The position numbers were made by a program, and so were the translations under genes. A stretch of 23,636 bases of DNA. Origin: Planctomycetota bacterium. GTDB taxonomy: Bacteria; Planctomycetota; Phycisphaerae; Sedimentisphaerales; Anaerohalosphaeraceae. The stretch covers positions 1 through 23,636 of the forward strand of contig JAGHBX010000293.1 of assembly GCA_021160785.1 (NCBI GenBank). The letters are read 5' to 3'. A model generated the notes under the pieces. It had not been told where the DNA came from, did not search any database, and saw only the letters and a list, made by a program, of their open reading frames with translations. This document shows positions 1-8,408 of this stretch, one piece after another (within the stretch, counting starts at the first letter, position 1; each line of letters starts with the position of its first letter).

Positions 1-1
1 A

Positions 2-172
2 TTATACAACCTGGACAATGACATCTCAGAAAAGAACAATGTATTGGGAGAATTTCCCAAAATTGGAACAAGCTTGTTTGATGAGTACAGCAAGTTTCTC
101 AGTTCTCGGGAACTAAAGCCACAAGCCAACCAGGCTAATCAAAGAAAAACGAAGCAGAAATCAAGAAGATAA
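2..172 (+). CDS. Sulfatase, C-terminal end only (5' end outside window)
   Basis: An open frame enters from the left edge and stops at TAA 170-172, giving 56 residues. It begins LYNLDNDISEKNNV, which is the usual end of a type I sulfatase, where an 'ELYNL..D..E..NL' strand is followed by a helix (family knowledge). The tail after that is rich in Lys, Arg and Gln (ending KQKSRR), a low-complexity extension that I cannot assign. The catalytic formylglycine motif and metal ligands would lie outside the window, so activity cannot be judged. It lies 118 bases upstream of the oxidoreductase on the same strand and fits the sulfatase-rich cluster that follows. The assignment rests on a short segment. 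Confidence 0.7.
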   Translation, partial: LYNLDNDISEKNNVLGEFPKIGTSLFDEYSKFLSSRELKPQANQANQRKTKQKSRR

Positions 173-290
173 GGGCCGCCCAGTATGCAGGAACGACACG
201 CTCTATGGGTAGCTAAACTTTCTCCGCTCATTGAAAACGGATGTAAAGAAGGATAACTCCTAACTGAACATAGTATAAGGAAACAGAACC

Positions 291-1691
291 ATGTTAAAAT
301 TAACAAGACGTCAATTTGTAAAACGTACAACTGCTGTTGGAGCTGCGTGTACGATTGGTTTTCCCAGCCTCCTTAGAGGGCGGGGACTTAACGAAAAGCT
401 CCAGGTTGGATTTGTAGCTACAGAAGGAAGGGCCAAAGCTCATACCAAGGCTTCATACGAAGCAGGGCTTCAATGCATTGCTTTTGCCGAGGTTGATCGT
501 ACTCGGTGGGGCGGTGTTCTCCAGAAAGAAGGCTGGGAAGGTGCAACAGGCTATACGGATTGGCGCAAATTATTTGAAAATCACGCTAAGGAACTGGATG
601 TCATCTTCGTTGCCGCGCCGGATCACTCTCATTTTGCGCCAAGCATGACAGCCGTCTCCATGGGTATTCATTGTTATACAGAGAAGCCTTTGACCTGGTC
701 TGTCCGTGAAGCACAATTGCTGACTGCAGCCTATGCCAAAAATCCGAAGGTTGTAACTCAGATGGGAAACCAGGGTCATGCTGATATGGGTTGGCGTATG
801 GCCTATGAATACATCAAGGCCGGCGCTATCGGCGAAATCAAAGAGTTCCACAGTTGGACAAATCGACCAGGCTGGCCGCAGGGAGGGAAGCGTCCCACTT
901 ATACCAGTCCAGTTCCTGAAACTCTGGACTGGGATGCCTGGATAGGTCCGGCCCCGATGAGGCCTTATGCCGGACCCAGGAAGGGAAGCAAACGAGGCCG
1001 CGGACCTTATCACCCGTTTAATTGGCGCGGTGTGGTTGATTTTGGTTGTGGCGCATTAGGTGATATGGCCTGCCATATTACAGACGGCATTTATGCGATC
1101 ATGGAACCAGGCTATGCGGCGACTGCCGAGCCGATCATTATCACAGATCCTGTAGAAGAACAGTGGCCGCGTGGAATGGTGGTTAAATGCACCTACCGCG
1201 CCAAAGGCAGTTGGCCCTCATTTACGACTTACTGGTACGAAGGCAAAGATAAAAACGGTAAACCTTATATGCCCGAAATTCCCGAGGAACTTAAGGCTGA
1301 AGGACGCAAATTACCTACCAACGGAAATCTGATTATCGGCACCAAGGGCAAGATGATGAGCAGTGGCGCCTACTGGGGCAGTCCCGCTTTGATACCTTAC
1401 TCCAGAACCAGGGAATTTGGCCCTCCAGAGCAATTGCTTGAACGCTCACCCGGCCACCACGCAGAGTTCTTTATGGCGTGTCGAGGAGAGAAGCCGCGCG
1501 AATACAGCAAGTCCAACTTCTCGTACTCCGGCCCTATGACTGCCAGTATGCAGCTTATCAATCTCTGTGCTCGCGCAGGCAAGAAGCTTGAGTTGAATGA
1601 AGCCGGCAAGATTGTTAATGATCCAAAGGTCAACGAGCTGACCTGGCGTGAACCTCGTAAGGGATTGGGGCCGCTGCAGATGAACATCTGA
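291..1691 (+). CDS. Gfo/Idh/MocA family oxidoreductase with twin-arginine signal
   Basis: A 466-residue NAD(P)-dependent sugar oxidoreductase, probably exported folded with its cofactor. The N-terminus has a twin-arginine motif (TRRQFVK, residues 5-11) followed by a hydrophobic stretch, typical of Tat-exported members in Planctomycetota. The Rossmann part (about 37-160) contains VAAPDHSH (108-115) and the family's EKP motif at 131-133, whose Lys is the usual catalytic residue. The second domain carries GALGDMACHITD (about 255-266), with the conserved Asp and His. The first nucleotide-binding loop (GFVATEGRAKA) is degenerate compared with GxGxxG. The ATG follows AAGGAAA at a good distance. Such enzymes often oxidise or reduce carbon 3 of sugars and co-occur with DUF1080 proteins, as here. 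The exact substrate is unknown. Confidence 0.88.
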   Translation: MLKLTRRQFVKRTTAVGAACTIGFPSLLRGRGLNEKLQVGFVATEGRAKAHTKASYEAGLQCIAFAEVDRTRWGGVLQKEGWEGATGYTDWRKLFENHAKELDVIFVAAPDHSHFAPSMTAVSMGIHCYTEKPLTWSVREAQLLTAAYAKNPKVVTQMGNQGHADMGWRMAYEYIKAGAIGEIKEFHSWTNRPGWPQGGKRPTYTSPVPETLDWDAWIGPAPMRPYAGPRKGSKRGRGPYHPFNWRGVVDFGCGALGDMACHITDGIYAIMEPGYAATAEPIIITDPVEEQWPRGMVVKCTYRAKGSWPSFTTYWYEGKDKNGKPYMPEIPEELKAEGRKLPTNGNLIIGTKGKMMSSGAYWGSPALIPYSRTREFGPPEQLLERSPGHHAEFFMACRGEKPREYSKSNFSYSGPMTASMQLINLCARAGKKLELNEAGKIVNDPKVNELTWREPRKGLGPLQMNI

Positions 1692-1710
1692 ACGAATGTC
1701 ACTTGAACCT

Positions 1711-1729
1711 GCCTGTGCTGAGCACGGGC
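1711..1729 (+). other. Intergenic hairpin after the oxidoreductase gene
   Basis: An 8-base stem (1711-1718 with 1722-1729, one G-U pair) closes a 3-base loop between the oxidoreductase stop and the GH92 start. No T-tract follows, so it is not a standard intrinsic terminator. It may protect a processed mRNA end or be fortuitous. Confidence 0.35.
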
Positions 1730-1774
1730 GAATTCATATGTTCATCGTTTCATGACCCCTGAAAGGGCATGTGC

Positions 1775-4700
1775 ATGAAGAAGAATCGACTTTGTATAAT
1801 GATTGCGTTGGTGTTGGCTGCGGTTGTCCTATCGGCTCACACTGATAGGACGATGGCGAAAACAACGTTTGCCGCGATTTCCTGGGATTCCAATAGTGAC
1901 GGCTGGGTTTCTTTCGATGAGTTTATCGGCTATTATGAAAAAGAGTTTAACAGGATCGATGCCAATAAAAATGGAATTCTCGCTTGGCCGGAGTATCGAA
2001 CATACCAGTTCGATGATATTGACTTTGACAATGACGATAAGATTGATTTGGACGAATACCTCGATGCACAGACATATCTCTACCACGTCTTAGATAGAAA
2101 CGAGGATAACCGCTTGTCGAAAAACGAGATTTCTGTTGCAGTGAAGAACAAGCGTTTTTACGACAAGGATAGATGGGTTGATCCGCCCAGGATCAACCTT
2201 CGTGATGTAGGAAAGGGAAAGCGTTTCACCGATGTGGCTGATATGTCGTCCCGTTATACCGTTGGGAGTGATATTGATCCGGACAAAATATTCCGCCCGG
2301 TTTGGGAAATCGGCAAGCGGGATTCCAGTTCCGGCGAGTTTGCGCTGGCTCCGGATAAGTATGGGGACTATCGGAAACATGACTTTGGTTGGGAAGACCG
2401 TTATTTTTTGATCGGACACAGTAAACCGGAAAAGGATTTCCCTTATTTTCTTCAAAAACCGGGACATGTTTTGAATCTCCTGTTTGACATCGAGAAGAAA
2501 CCTTCCCCCGCACAATGGAAACTCCAGGTTGTTTTGACCGGAAACGCCCCTGGACAAGGCGCTCTTCTAAAAGTTTCGGTTAACGGCAAGTCATGGAAAG
2601 AGTACATTCCAAAAGGCAAAGGTTCGTTAAGCAGTCCCGACAATCAGCAAACGACGGTGTTGGAGTTTCCCGTCGATCACAAGATGCTGCGGCGCGGAGG
2701 GAATCAAGTCACCCTGATTATATTGAGGGGTTCGTGGGTGACTTTTGATCAGATCAGTCTGCAATGCTCCAAAGAGGTGGTCCTGGTGAAACCGGAGAAG
2801 GCTTTTGTCCGGAGCGTGGAACCGGCTGATTATGAACTTCTGCGTGATGGTATGCGTTTTCAGCCCCTATTGGTACAAGTTGAGCATCTTGAGTCGGCTC
2901 CGGTGTTATCCGTTTTGCTGGGTGGCAAACAGATCCTCGCTTCGGTGATTGAAGAGGGTAACTATATTCTTGAAGCACCAATGCCCGCCGTTAATTCTGC
3001 TGAGACGGGATCGTATGAAATACAGTTGGATGGAAGAACAATTGAAACCGGAACAATTACACGTTCTCCTCAGTCGTTGCAAACGCCGGCCGATTATGTA
3101 GATACATTAATTGGAAGCGGTGGTAGTACTCGCTGGATGATCGCTCCTGGGCCATGGATGCCATTTGGCATGGTGAAACTGAGTCCGGATAATCAGGATA
3201 GTGGGGGTATGGGTTATAAACCGACGACTGAAAGTATTGCATGTTTCAGCCATATTCACGAGTGGACGATGGCCGGTCTGGGCATCATGCCGACGGCTGG
3301 GGAGTTGGAGATCACTCCCGGGCAGGAGGATTATCCGGATGACGGGTATCGTTCAAGGATGGATAAGTCTTCGGAAAAAGCACTTTTAGGCCATTATGAA
3401 GTGGTGCTTACCGATCATAATATCAAAGCGGAATTGACGGCTACAACGCGTTGCGGCTTCCAGCGTTATACCTTTTCGGACAACAATCGCTCAAGAATTT
3501 TGATGGACCTGAAGATTCCCGCTGAGAGCAGGTCGATTACCCGTCTGGGCGACATAGAAATTCGTAAGGTTAGCGTCCATCGTGTGGAAGGATTCAGCCG
3601 GCATGTCCAGCATGTCGCATGGGGATGGGGCGGTTCCCAACAGGACTATAAGGTTCACTTCGTTGTTGAATTTGACCAGCCGATCAAAAAATTCGGTATT
3701 TGGGAAAATGACAAGGTCCATTATGTTGATTCAATCAAACTGCCGAGAGCACACGATGCCGGCGCCTTTGTCGAGTTTGACACCTCCAGGGAGAAAGTGG
3801 TGCAGGTCAGAAGCAGTATTTCCTATGTAAGTATCGACAATGCCGGATTGAATCTGGAAACAGAGATCGCCAAGCCTTTTGGCTGGGATTTTGAAGCGGT
3901 GAAGAATCATAACAGGAACGTGTGGAATGATTTTCTGGGACGCCTTGATATCACTACAAATGACCGCGGAGAGAAGATCAAGTTTTACACCAACATGTAT
4001 CGTGCCATGAGCGGCCGGAATATCTTCAGTGATGTTAACGGGCAGTGGACCGATCCGTCCGAGAGGACACAGCAACTGTCGAGGAAAGATGATGTGGCCT
4101 TGGGTGGCGACGCTTTATGGAATACTTTCTGGAACTTAAATCAATTGTGGTATCTGACTACGCCGGAATGGGCAAGCCGCTGGGTTCGTTCTCAATTGGC
4201 AACGTACCGGACGCACGGATGGTTAACCAAAGGGGGCGCGGGCATGGAGTATGTCCCCGTTATGGTGGCCGAGCATGAGATACCGCTCATCGTCGGGGCC
4301 TATCAGATGGGAATCCGCGACTTTGACGTCGACATGGCCTTCGAAGCGGTGGTCAAAATGCAAACCACGGTGCCGGACTGTTATAAGAATCCTGAGGCCA
4401 GTGAGGCATTGGGCGGCGGCAAGGCGGGAAATAAAGACTTAGAGGCTTATCTTGCATATAAATATGTGCCATACGACAAGGGGAAATTCTCGAACAGCCT
4501 GGAGTACTCTTATGACGACTGGACCGTGGGACAGTTTGCCAAGAGCCTGGGGAGAGATAAGGAATACGCAGTATTCGACGACCGTGGCCAGTGGTGGAAG
4601 AATGTGATGGATGACCAGACCGGTTATGCCCGGATAAAAGACAGTTCAGGTGCATGGGGAAGTCCATTCGACCCGATAAACAGGGGTAAAATGCGTCACT

Positions 4701-5371
4701 ATACCGAAGGAAGCGCTTGGCAGCTAACCTACTTTGTTCCTCAGGATGTTCCTGCCCTCGTTGAGTTTTTGGGCAGAGATCGTTTTGTAGAACGTCTGGA
4801 GCATGGTTTTGAAATGTCTGCGCCATTCCGTTACTTCCCTCCGGGAGGCCAGTGGGTCTATCATGGCAACCAGCAGTCCATGCATTTTGCCTTTCTGTTC
4901 AACTGGGCGGGAAAACCCTGGCTGACACAGAAATGGGCTCGTTCGATTATGAGCCGTTATTATGGACGTGGCGTGGGGAATGCCTATATAGGTCAGGAGG
5001 ATCAGGGACAGATGAGCGCATGGTACATAATGAGCGCAATTGGCCTCTTCCAGACGGACGGAGGATGCCGCGCAGAACCGATCTATGAAATTGGAAGTCC
5101 GTTGTTTGAAAAGGTCGTCATCGATCTGGGCCAACGCTATGGGCGAGGTCAAACATTTACCATCGAAGCTAAGAACGCATCTCGAAAAAATAAATATATC
5201 CAAAAAGCAATGCTTAACGGTAAGGTTTTGAATACATTTTATTTTCCGGCCAGTGAATTGCTCAAGGGCGGATCGTTAGTATTGAATATGGGCGATACGC
5301 CTAATCAGAACTGGGGAGTCCAAATTGATGATGTTGCTGCAAATGCCAACTGTCGCGAAAAATTAGATTAG
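1775..5371 (+). CDS. GH92-type alpha-mannosidase-like protein with EF-hands and lyase-type binding domain
   Basis: An exported protein of 1198 residues. After a signal peptide (about 1-28) come four canonical 12-residue EF-hand loops, beginning near residues 38, 62, 83 and 107 and each ending in Glu, so a Ca2+-binding module is likely. Residues about 165-330 (around VWEIGKRDSSSGEF) resemble the C-terminal jelly-roll of rhamnogalacturonan lyases. From about 440 the GH92 catalytic region follows: MPFGMVKLSPDN, a CFSHIHEW stretch, GGDALWNTFWNLN, TEGSAWQ (Glu 978, equivalent to the known general acid) and GQEDQGQMSAWY (Glu 1075 and Asp 1076 at the general-base positions). GH92 enzymes are Ca2+-dependent exo-alpha-mannosidases. 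This one diverges at several motif positions, so its linkage or sugar may differ. ATG 1775 is chosen over ATG 1769 because AAAGGG (1762-1767) sits 7 bases before 1775 but only 1 before 1769. Confidence 0.85.
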   Translation: MKKNRLCIMIALVLAAVVLSAHTDRTMAKTTFAAISWDSNSDGWVSFDEFIGYYEKEFNRIDANKNGILAWPEYRTYQFDDIDFDNDDKIDLDEYLDAQTYLYHVLDRNEDNRLSKNEISVAVKNKRFYDKDRWVDPPRINLRDVGKGKRFTDVADMSSRYTVGSDIDPDKIFRPVWEIGKRDSSSGEFALAPDKYGDYRKHDFGWEDRYFLIGHSKPEKDFPYFLQKPGHVLNLLFDIEKKPSPAQWKLQVVLTGNAPGQGALLKVSVNGKSWKEYIPKGKGSLSSPDNQQTTVLEFPVDHKMLRRGGNQVTLIILRGSWVTFDQISLQCSKEVVLVKPEKAFVRSVEPADYELLRDGMRFQPLLVQVEHLESAPVLSVLLGGKQILASVIEEGNYILEAPMPAVNSAETGSYEIQLDGRTIETGTITRSPQSLQTPADYVDTLIGSGGSTRWMIAPGPWMPFGMVKLSPDNQDSGGMGYKPTTESIACFSHIHEWTMAGLGIMPTAGELEITPGQEDYPDDGYRSRMDKSSEKALLGHYEVVLTDHNIKAELTATTRCGFQRYTFSDNNRSRILMDLKIPAESRSITRLGDIEIRKVSVHRVEGFSRHVQHVAWGWGGSQQDYKVHFVVEFDQPIKKFGIWENDKVHYVDSIKLPRAHDAGAFVEFDTSREKVVQVRSSISYVSIDNAGLNLETEIAKPFGWDFEAVKNHNRNVWNDFLGRLDITTNDRGEKIKFYTNMYRAMSGRNIFSDVNGQWTDPSERTQQLSRKDDVALGGDALWNTFWNLNQLWYLTTPEWASRWVRSQLATYRTHGWLTKGGAGMEYVPVMVAEHEIPLIVGAYQMGIRDFDVDMAFEAVVKMQTTVPDCYKNPEASEALGGGKAGNKDLEAYLAYKYVPYDKGKFSNSLEYSYDDWTVGQFAKSLGRDKEYAVFDDRGQWWKNVMDDQTGYARIKDSSGAWGSPFDPINRGKMRHYTEGSAWQLTYFVPQDVPALVEFLGRDRFVERLEHGFEMSAPFRYFPPGGQWVYHGNQQSMHFAFLFNWAGKPWLTQKWARSIMSRYYGRGVGNAYIGQEDQGQMSAWYIMSAIGLFQTDGGCRAEPIYEIGSPLFEKVVIDLGQRYGRGQTFTIEAKNASRKNKYIQKAMLNGKVLNTFYFPASELLKGGSLVLNMGDTPNQNWGVQIDDVAANANCREKLD

Positions 5372-5431
5372 ATCGATAGCTTATGTGCACTAACCGTTAA
5401 AGTAATACAAAACAATTGAAGGGACCTATTC

Positions 5432-6427
5432 ATGAACAAGAACCTGTTTATTGCAAACACCTTGCTGGCCTTGGCCGCGGTTGGCCTGTCGGCCTACGCC
5501 GAGAATCCGTATGTTGGCCATTGGGCATTGACCCTCCCCAATGGAGGCCCCGGTTGGCTCGGAGTCACTCAGGAAAAAGGAGACTTAGACGGCGCCATAC
5601 TCTGGGGAGGCGGCAGTGTGAAACCGGTGAACTCTATCAAAGTTGAAGGCGAGCGTCTCGTAATCACGCGCATACAGGTTGAGCGAAGAGGAGCAGACAA
5701 GGGCAAGAAAATTACCGAAACCATCACGGCGACTCTTTCCGGCAACAATCTGAAACTCGTTACCGTCAAAGCCAGGCCCGACGGCAGCAGATTCGGCCGG
5801 GCAGAGTTTACGGGGAAAGGGATTCCGCCCCTGCCCCCGAAACCGAATCTGTCCAAAGCCAAGTATGGCAAACCCATCACTCTGTTTAACGGCAAGAATC
5901 TGGACGGTTGGAAATTGACCAATCCCAAAAACGCCAACGGCTGGATCGCCGAAGGCGGCGTGCTGGTCAACCGGCCGACACAGCTCGAAAGCAAACCACA
6001 CGTTTCTTATGGTAATCTGAGAACCATCAGGGGATTCAAGGATTTCAAGCTGACGTTTGAGGTCAATGTGCCGGAGAAATCCAATAGCGGCGTCTATCTT
6101 CGCGGCATCTATGAGCTTCAAGTCCTCGATTCTTACGGAAAACCCCTCAATCCCCACAACATGGGCGCCATCTACAGCCGCATCACGCCGGCGGTGAGCG
6201 CCGAGAAACCTGCGGGGCAATGGCAAGCCTTCGATGTTACGTTGCTTGATCGACACGTAACTGTAGTATTGAACGGGAAGAGGATTATTGACAATAAACC
6301 GCTGCTGGGCTGTACCGGCGGAGCACTGTGGTCGGATCCGATGAGGCCCGGCCCCTTGTATCTGCAAGGCAATCATGGAGCGGCAAGTTTCCGTCACATT
6401 GTGCTTACGCCAATCCTTAAAAAGTAG
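5432..6427 (+). CDS. DUF1080 / 3-keto-disaccharide hydrolase family protein
   Basis: A 331-residue secreted protein. It has a signal peptide with likely cleavage after AYA (residue 23), an N-terminal beta-rich domain of unknown function (about 26-130), a Pro-rich linker (PPLPPKPNL), and a DUF1080 jelly-roll from about 148. DUF1080 landmarks are LFNGKNLDGW (151-160), NSGVYLRGIYELQVLDS (218-234), GQWQAFDV (262-269) and a closing PGPLYLQGNHG strand. Characterised members cleave 3-keto glycosides made by oxidoreductases, which fits the Gfo/Idh/MocA gene upstream; this pairing is an inference. GAAGGGA lies 7 bases before the ATG. The gene ends 14 bases before the next sulfatase, so the two are probably co-transcribed. 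Confidence 0.87.
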   Translation: MNKNLFIANTLLALAAVGLSAYAENPYVGHWALTLPNGGPGWLGVTQEKGDLDGAILWGGGSVKPVNSIKVEGERLVITRIQVERRGADKGKKITETITATLSGNNLKLVTVKARPDGSRFGRAEFTGKGIPPLPPKPNLSKAKYGKPITLFNGKNLDGWKLTNPKNANGWIAEGGVLVNRPTQLESKPHVSYGNLRTIRGFKDFKLTFEVNVPEKSNSGVYLRGIYELQVLDSYGKPLNPHNMGAIYSRITPAVSAEKPAGQWQAFDVTLLDRHVTVVLNGKRIIDNKPLLGCTGGALWSDPMRPGPLYLQGNHGAASFRHIVLTPILKK

Positions 6428-6441
6428 AGATCGAAGGTACT

Positions 6442-8304
6442 ATGAAAAAAATAATATTGTTAATTTGTTTTATTACTGCTGCTAATGTCTTTGCCGCCCG
6501 TCCTGCCAAGCCTAATATCGTGTTGCTGCTGACCGATGATCTCGGTTGGCAGGATGTCAAATGTTATGACATCGACGAGCCGTCTCCGATGGAAACTCCG
6601 AATATTGACTCCCTTGCCGAAAAGGGTGTGATGTTTTGGCAGGCCTATTCGCCGGCGCCGACCTGTGCTCCAACGCGATGCGCCATCATGAGCGGAAATC
6701 ATCCTGCCCGTGCCCAGAAGACTCACGTGGTAGGAGGTGCACCTCCTCATCCGCATCACAAGCTGTACTGGAGGATGATGTCTCCATGGTACAGCGGACG
6801 CATGCCGGAAGATGAAGTTACGTTGGCAAAGGTCCTTCAAAAAAGTGGTTATGTTACAGGCCATTGCGGCAAGTGGCACATGGCGATACAGCATCATGCT
6901 TTCCCTCAACCAGAGGATCAGGGTTTTGACTGGACACGCAGCAACCGTGGGGCCAGAAGCAGCATGAAGCCGCATCGGATGACCGGATTCGCCACTGACA
7001 AAAAGAATGATTCGTACCGTCTCGACAAAAAAGGTTTTCCTTATCATCAGAACAGTGAGGATGCATTAACATTTTTACGACAACACAAGGACAGGCCATT
7101 TTTTCTCTATTACGCCACCTGGCTGGTACATACACCCATACACACCAGAAGCGAGCAATTACTGGACAAGTACTGCAAAAAGCTCGGAGTTGAGCGTCCC
7201 AAAGATAATCAAGGATGGCAAGGCAAGGGCCAGACCAATCCGTTCTACTGTGCGATGGTTGAAGAGTTGGATTATTATGTGGGCAAAGTGTTTAGCTATC
7301 TCGAAACCACCGACGATCCTCGATGGCCCGGCCACAAACTCATCGAAAATACCTATGTTATCTTTACTTCTGACAATGGCGGTATGGAAGGCTATCCAGG
7401 CGAGATTATCACCGATAACTACCCGCTCGATAAAGGTAAGATCTCGGCAATGGAGGGAGGAACACGTGTTCCATTGATCATTACAGGACCGGGTATTAAG
7501 GCTGGTGTCAAATCTGATGTTATGGTTAACGGCCTGGATTTCTATCCGACGATCCTCTCGTTGACCGGTTCGCAAAGACCGGCAGGTAAACATTTGGACG
7601 GAGTTGATATTGCACCGCTGTTGCTTAGTGATCCGACGGACTCGTCGTTGATCCGGCAATCAAACGGTAAGATTCGAGATACAATGGTCTGGCATTTTCC
7701 AAATAGTGCCGCACTTGAAAGCACTATCCGTATCGGCGATTACAAACTCATCCGCAACTACGATCATGTAAATAATGCCAGTACAACCGAACTGGAACTG
7801 TATAAGCTATATGAAACTAAAAATGGCAAACAGATCCGGGTTGATATCGAAGAGGCGAGGGATATTTCAAAATTAATGCCCGCAAAAACCGCTGCGATGA
7901 ACAAGAGGCTTACTGAAATACTGACGGAAATGAAAGCAAGCTATCCGTATTACAATCCGCATTACAAAAATGATCTGCCGAATAAGAAAAAGGTTTGCAC
8001 GGTGCTTGCTCAAAGGCAAAGGGGCGATACCGTTGAATTTATTTATGAGGAAAATGGAGCCAAAGTGGTTCGGGCCAATTTGCTCTATACCCTTAACGGC
8101 GGCCAACAATATGAAGAATGGTTCCGTCAACCGGCAAAACTGTTGGCTGGTAATAAAGTGTCCGCTCTGTTGCCGAAGGGAACTACGCACTATTTTATAA
8201 ATCTAATTGATGAAAATAACTTCCTTAGAAGCTATCCCGAGGTTAAACTGGAAGATCCGAAATCCAAATATTCCCAGTCAGCCCTGACGGTCCTTAAAAA
8301 GTGA
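6442..8304 (+). CDS. Exported type I sulfatase with C-terminal extra domain
   Basis: A 620-residue sulfatase with a Sec-type signal peptide (about 1-19, ending VFA). Metal-binding Asp 32-33 lie in LLLTDDLGW. Cys 75 in CAPTRCAIMSG is the residue converted to formylglycine; the usual Ser of CxPSR is Thr here, which the family tolerates. GKWHM and SDNGG supply further active-site residues. The sulfatase core ends near 510. About 110 further residues (VCTVLAQRQRG onward) look like a beta-sandwich appendage seen in some planctomycete sulfatases. It hydrolyses sulfate esters, probably on a polysaccharide, outside the cytoplasm; activation needs a formylglycine-generating enzyme that is not in the window. 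GAAGGT precedes the ATG. The substrate subfamily cannot be fixed by eye. Confidence 0.92.
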   Translation: MKKIILLICFITAANVFAARPAKPNIVLLLTDDLGWQDVKCYDIDEPSPMETPNIDSLAEKGVMFWQAYSPAPTCAPTRCAIMSGNHPARAQKTHVVGGAPPHPHHKLYWRMMSPWYSGRMPEDEVTLAKVLQKSGYVTGHCGKWHMAIQHHAFPQPEDQGFDWTRSNRGARSSMKPHRMTGFATDKKNDSYRLDKKGFPYHQNSEDALTFLRQHKDRPFFLYYATWLVHTPIHTRSEQLLDKYCKKLGVERPKDNQGWQGKGQTNPFYCAMVEELDYYVGKVFSYLETTDDPRWPGHKLIENTYVIFTSDNGGMEGYPGEIITDNYPLDKGKISAMEGGTRVPLIITGPGIKAGVKSDVMVNGLDFYPTILSLTGSQRPAGKHLDGVDIAPLLLSDPTDSSLIRQSNGKIRDTMVWHFPNSAALESTIRIGDYKLIRNYDHVNNASTTELELYKLYETKNGKQIRVDIEEARDISKLMPAKTAAMNKRLTEILTEMKASYPYYNPHYKNDLPNKKKVCTVLAQRQRGDTVEFIYEENGAKVVRANLLYTLNGGQQYEEWFRQPAKLLAGNKVSALLPKGTTHYFINLIDENNFLRSYPEVKLEDPKSKYSQSALTVLKK

Positions 8305-8337
8305 TTTTAGTTGTGAAAAATGCAAGTATCAGACAGT

Positions 8338-8365
8338 TTGACATTTTTATTTGGGAATGTACATT
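8338..8365 (+). promoter_or_regulatory. Probable sigma-70-type promoter for the lipoprotein sulfatase
   Basis: A perfect TTGACA (8338-8343) is followed after 16 bases by TACATT (8360-8365), 4 of 6 matches to TATAAT. It lies in the 104-base gap before the second sulfatase, so that gene can be expressed independently of the upstream run. Confidence 0.5.
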
Positions 8366-8408
8366 ACTCATCGGTGACTTCGAAACATTATAGGAGGAAA
8401 TTTTATTT

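Noticed and set aside
184..255. Small 23-codon ORF in the first intergenic region
   Set aside because: No ribosome-binding site, no similarity, and chance expectation for such a short frame is high.
5585..6397. Minus-strand open frame of 270 codons opposite the DUF1080 gene
   Set aside because: No motif or ribosome-binding site, and it lies wholly within a well-supported gene on the other strand.
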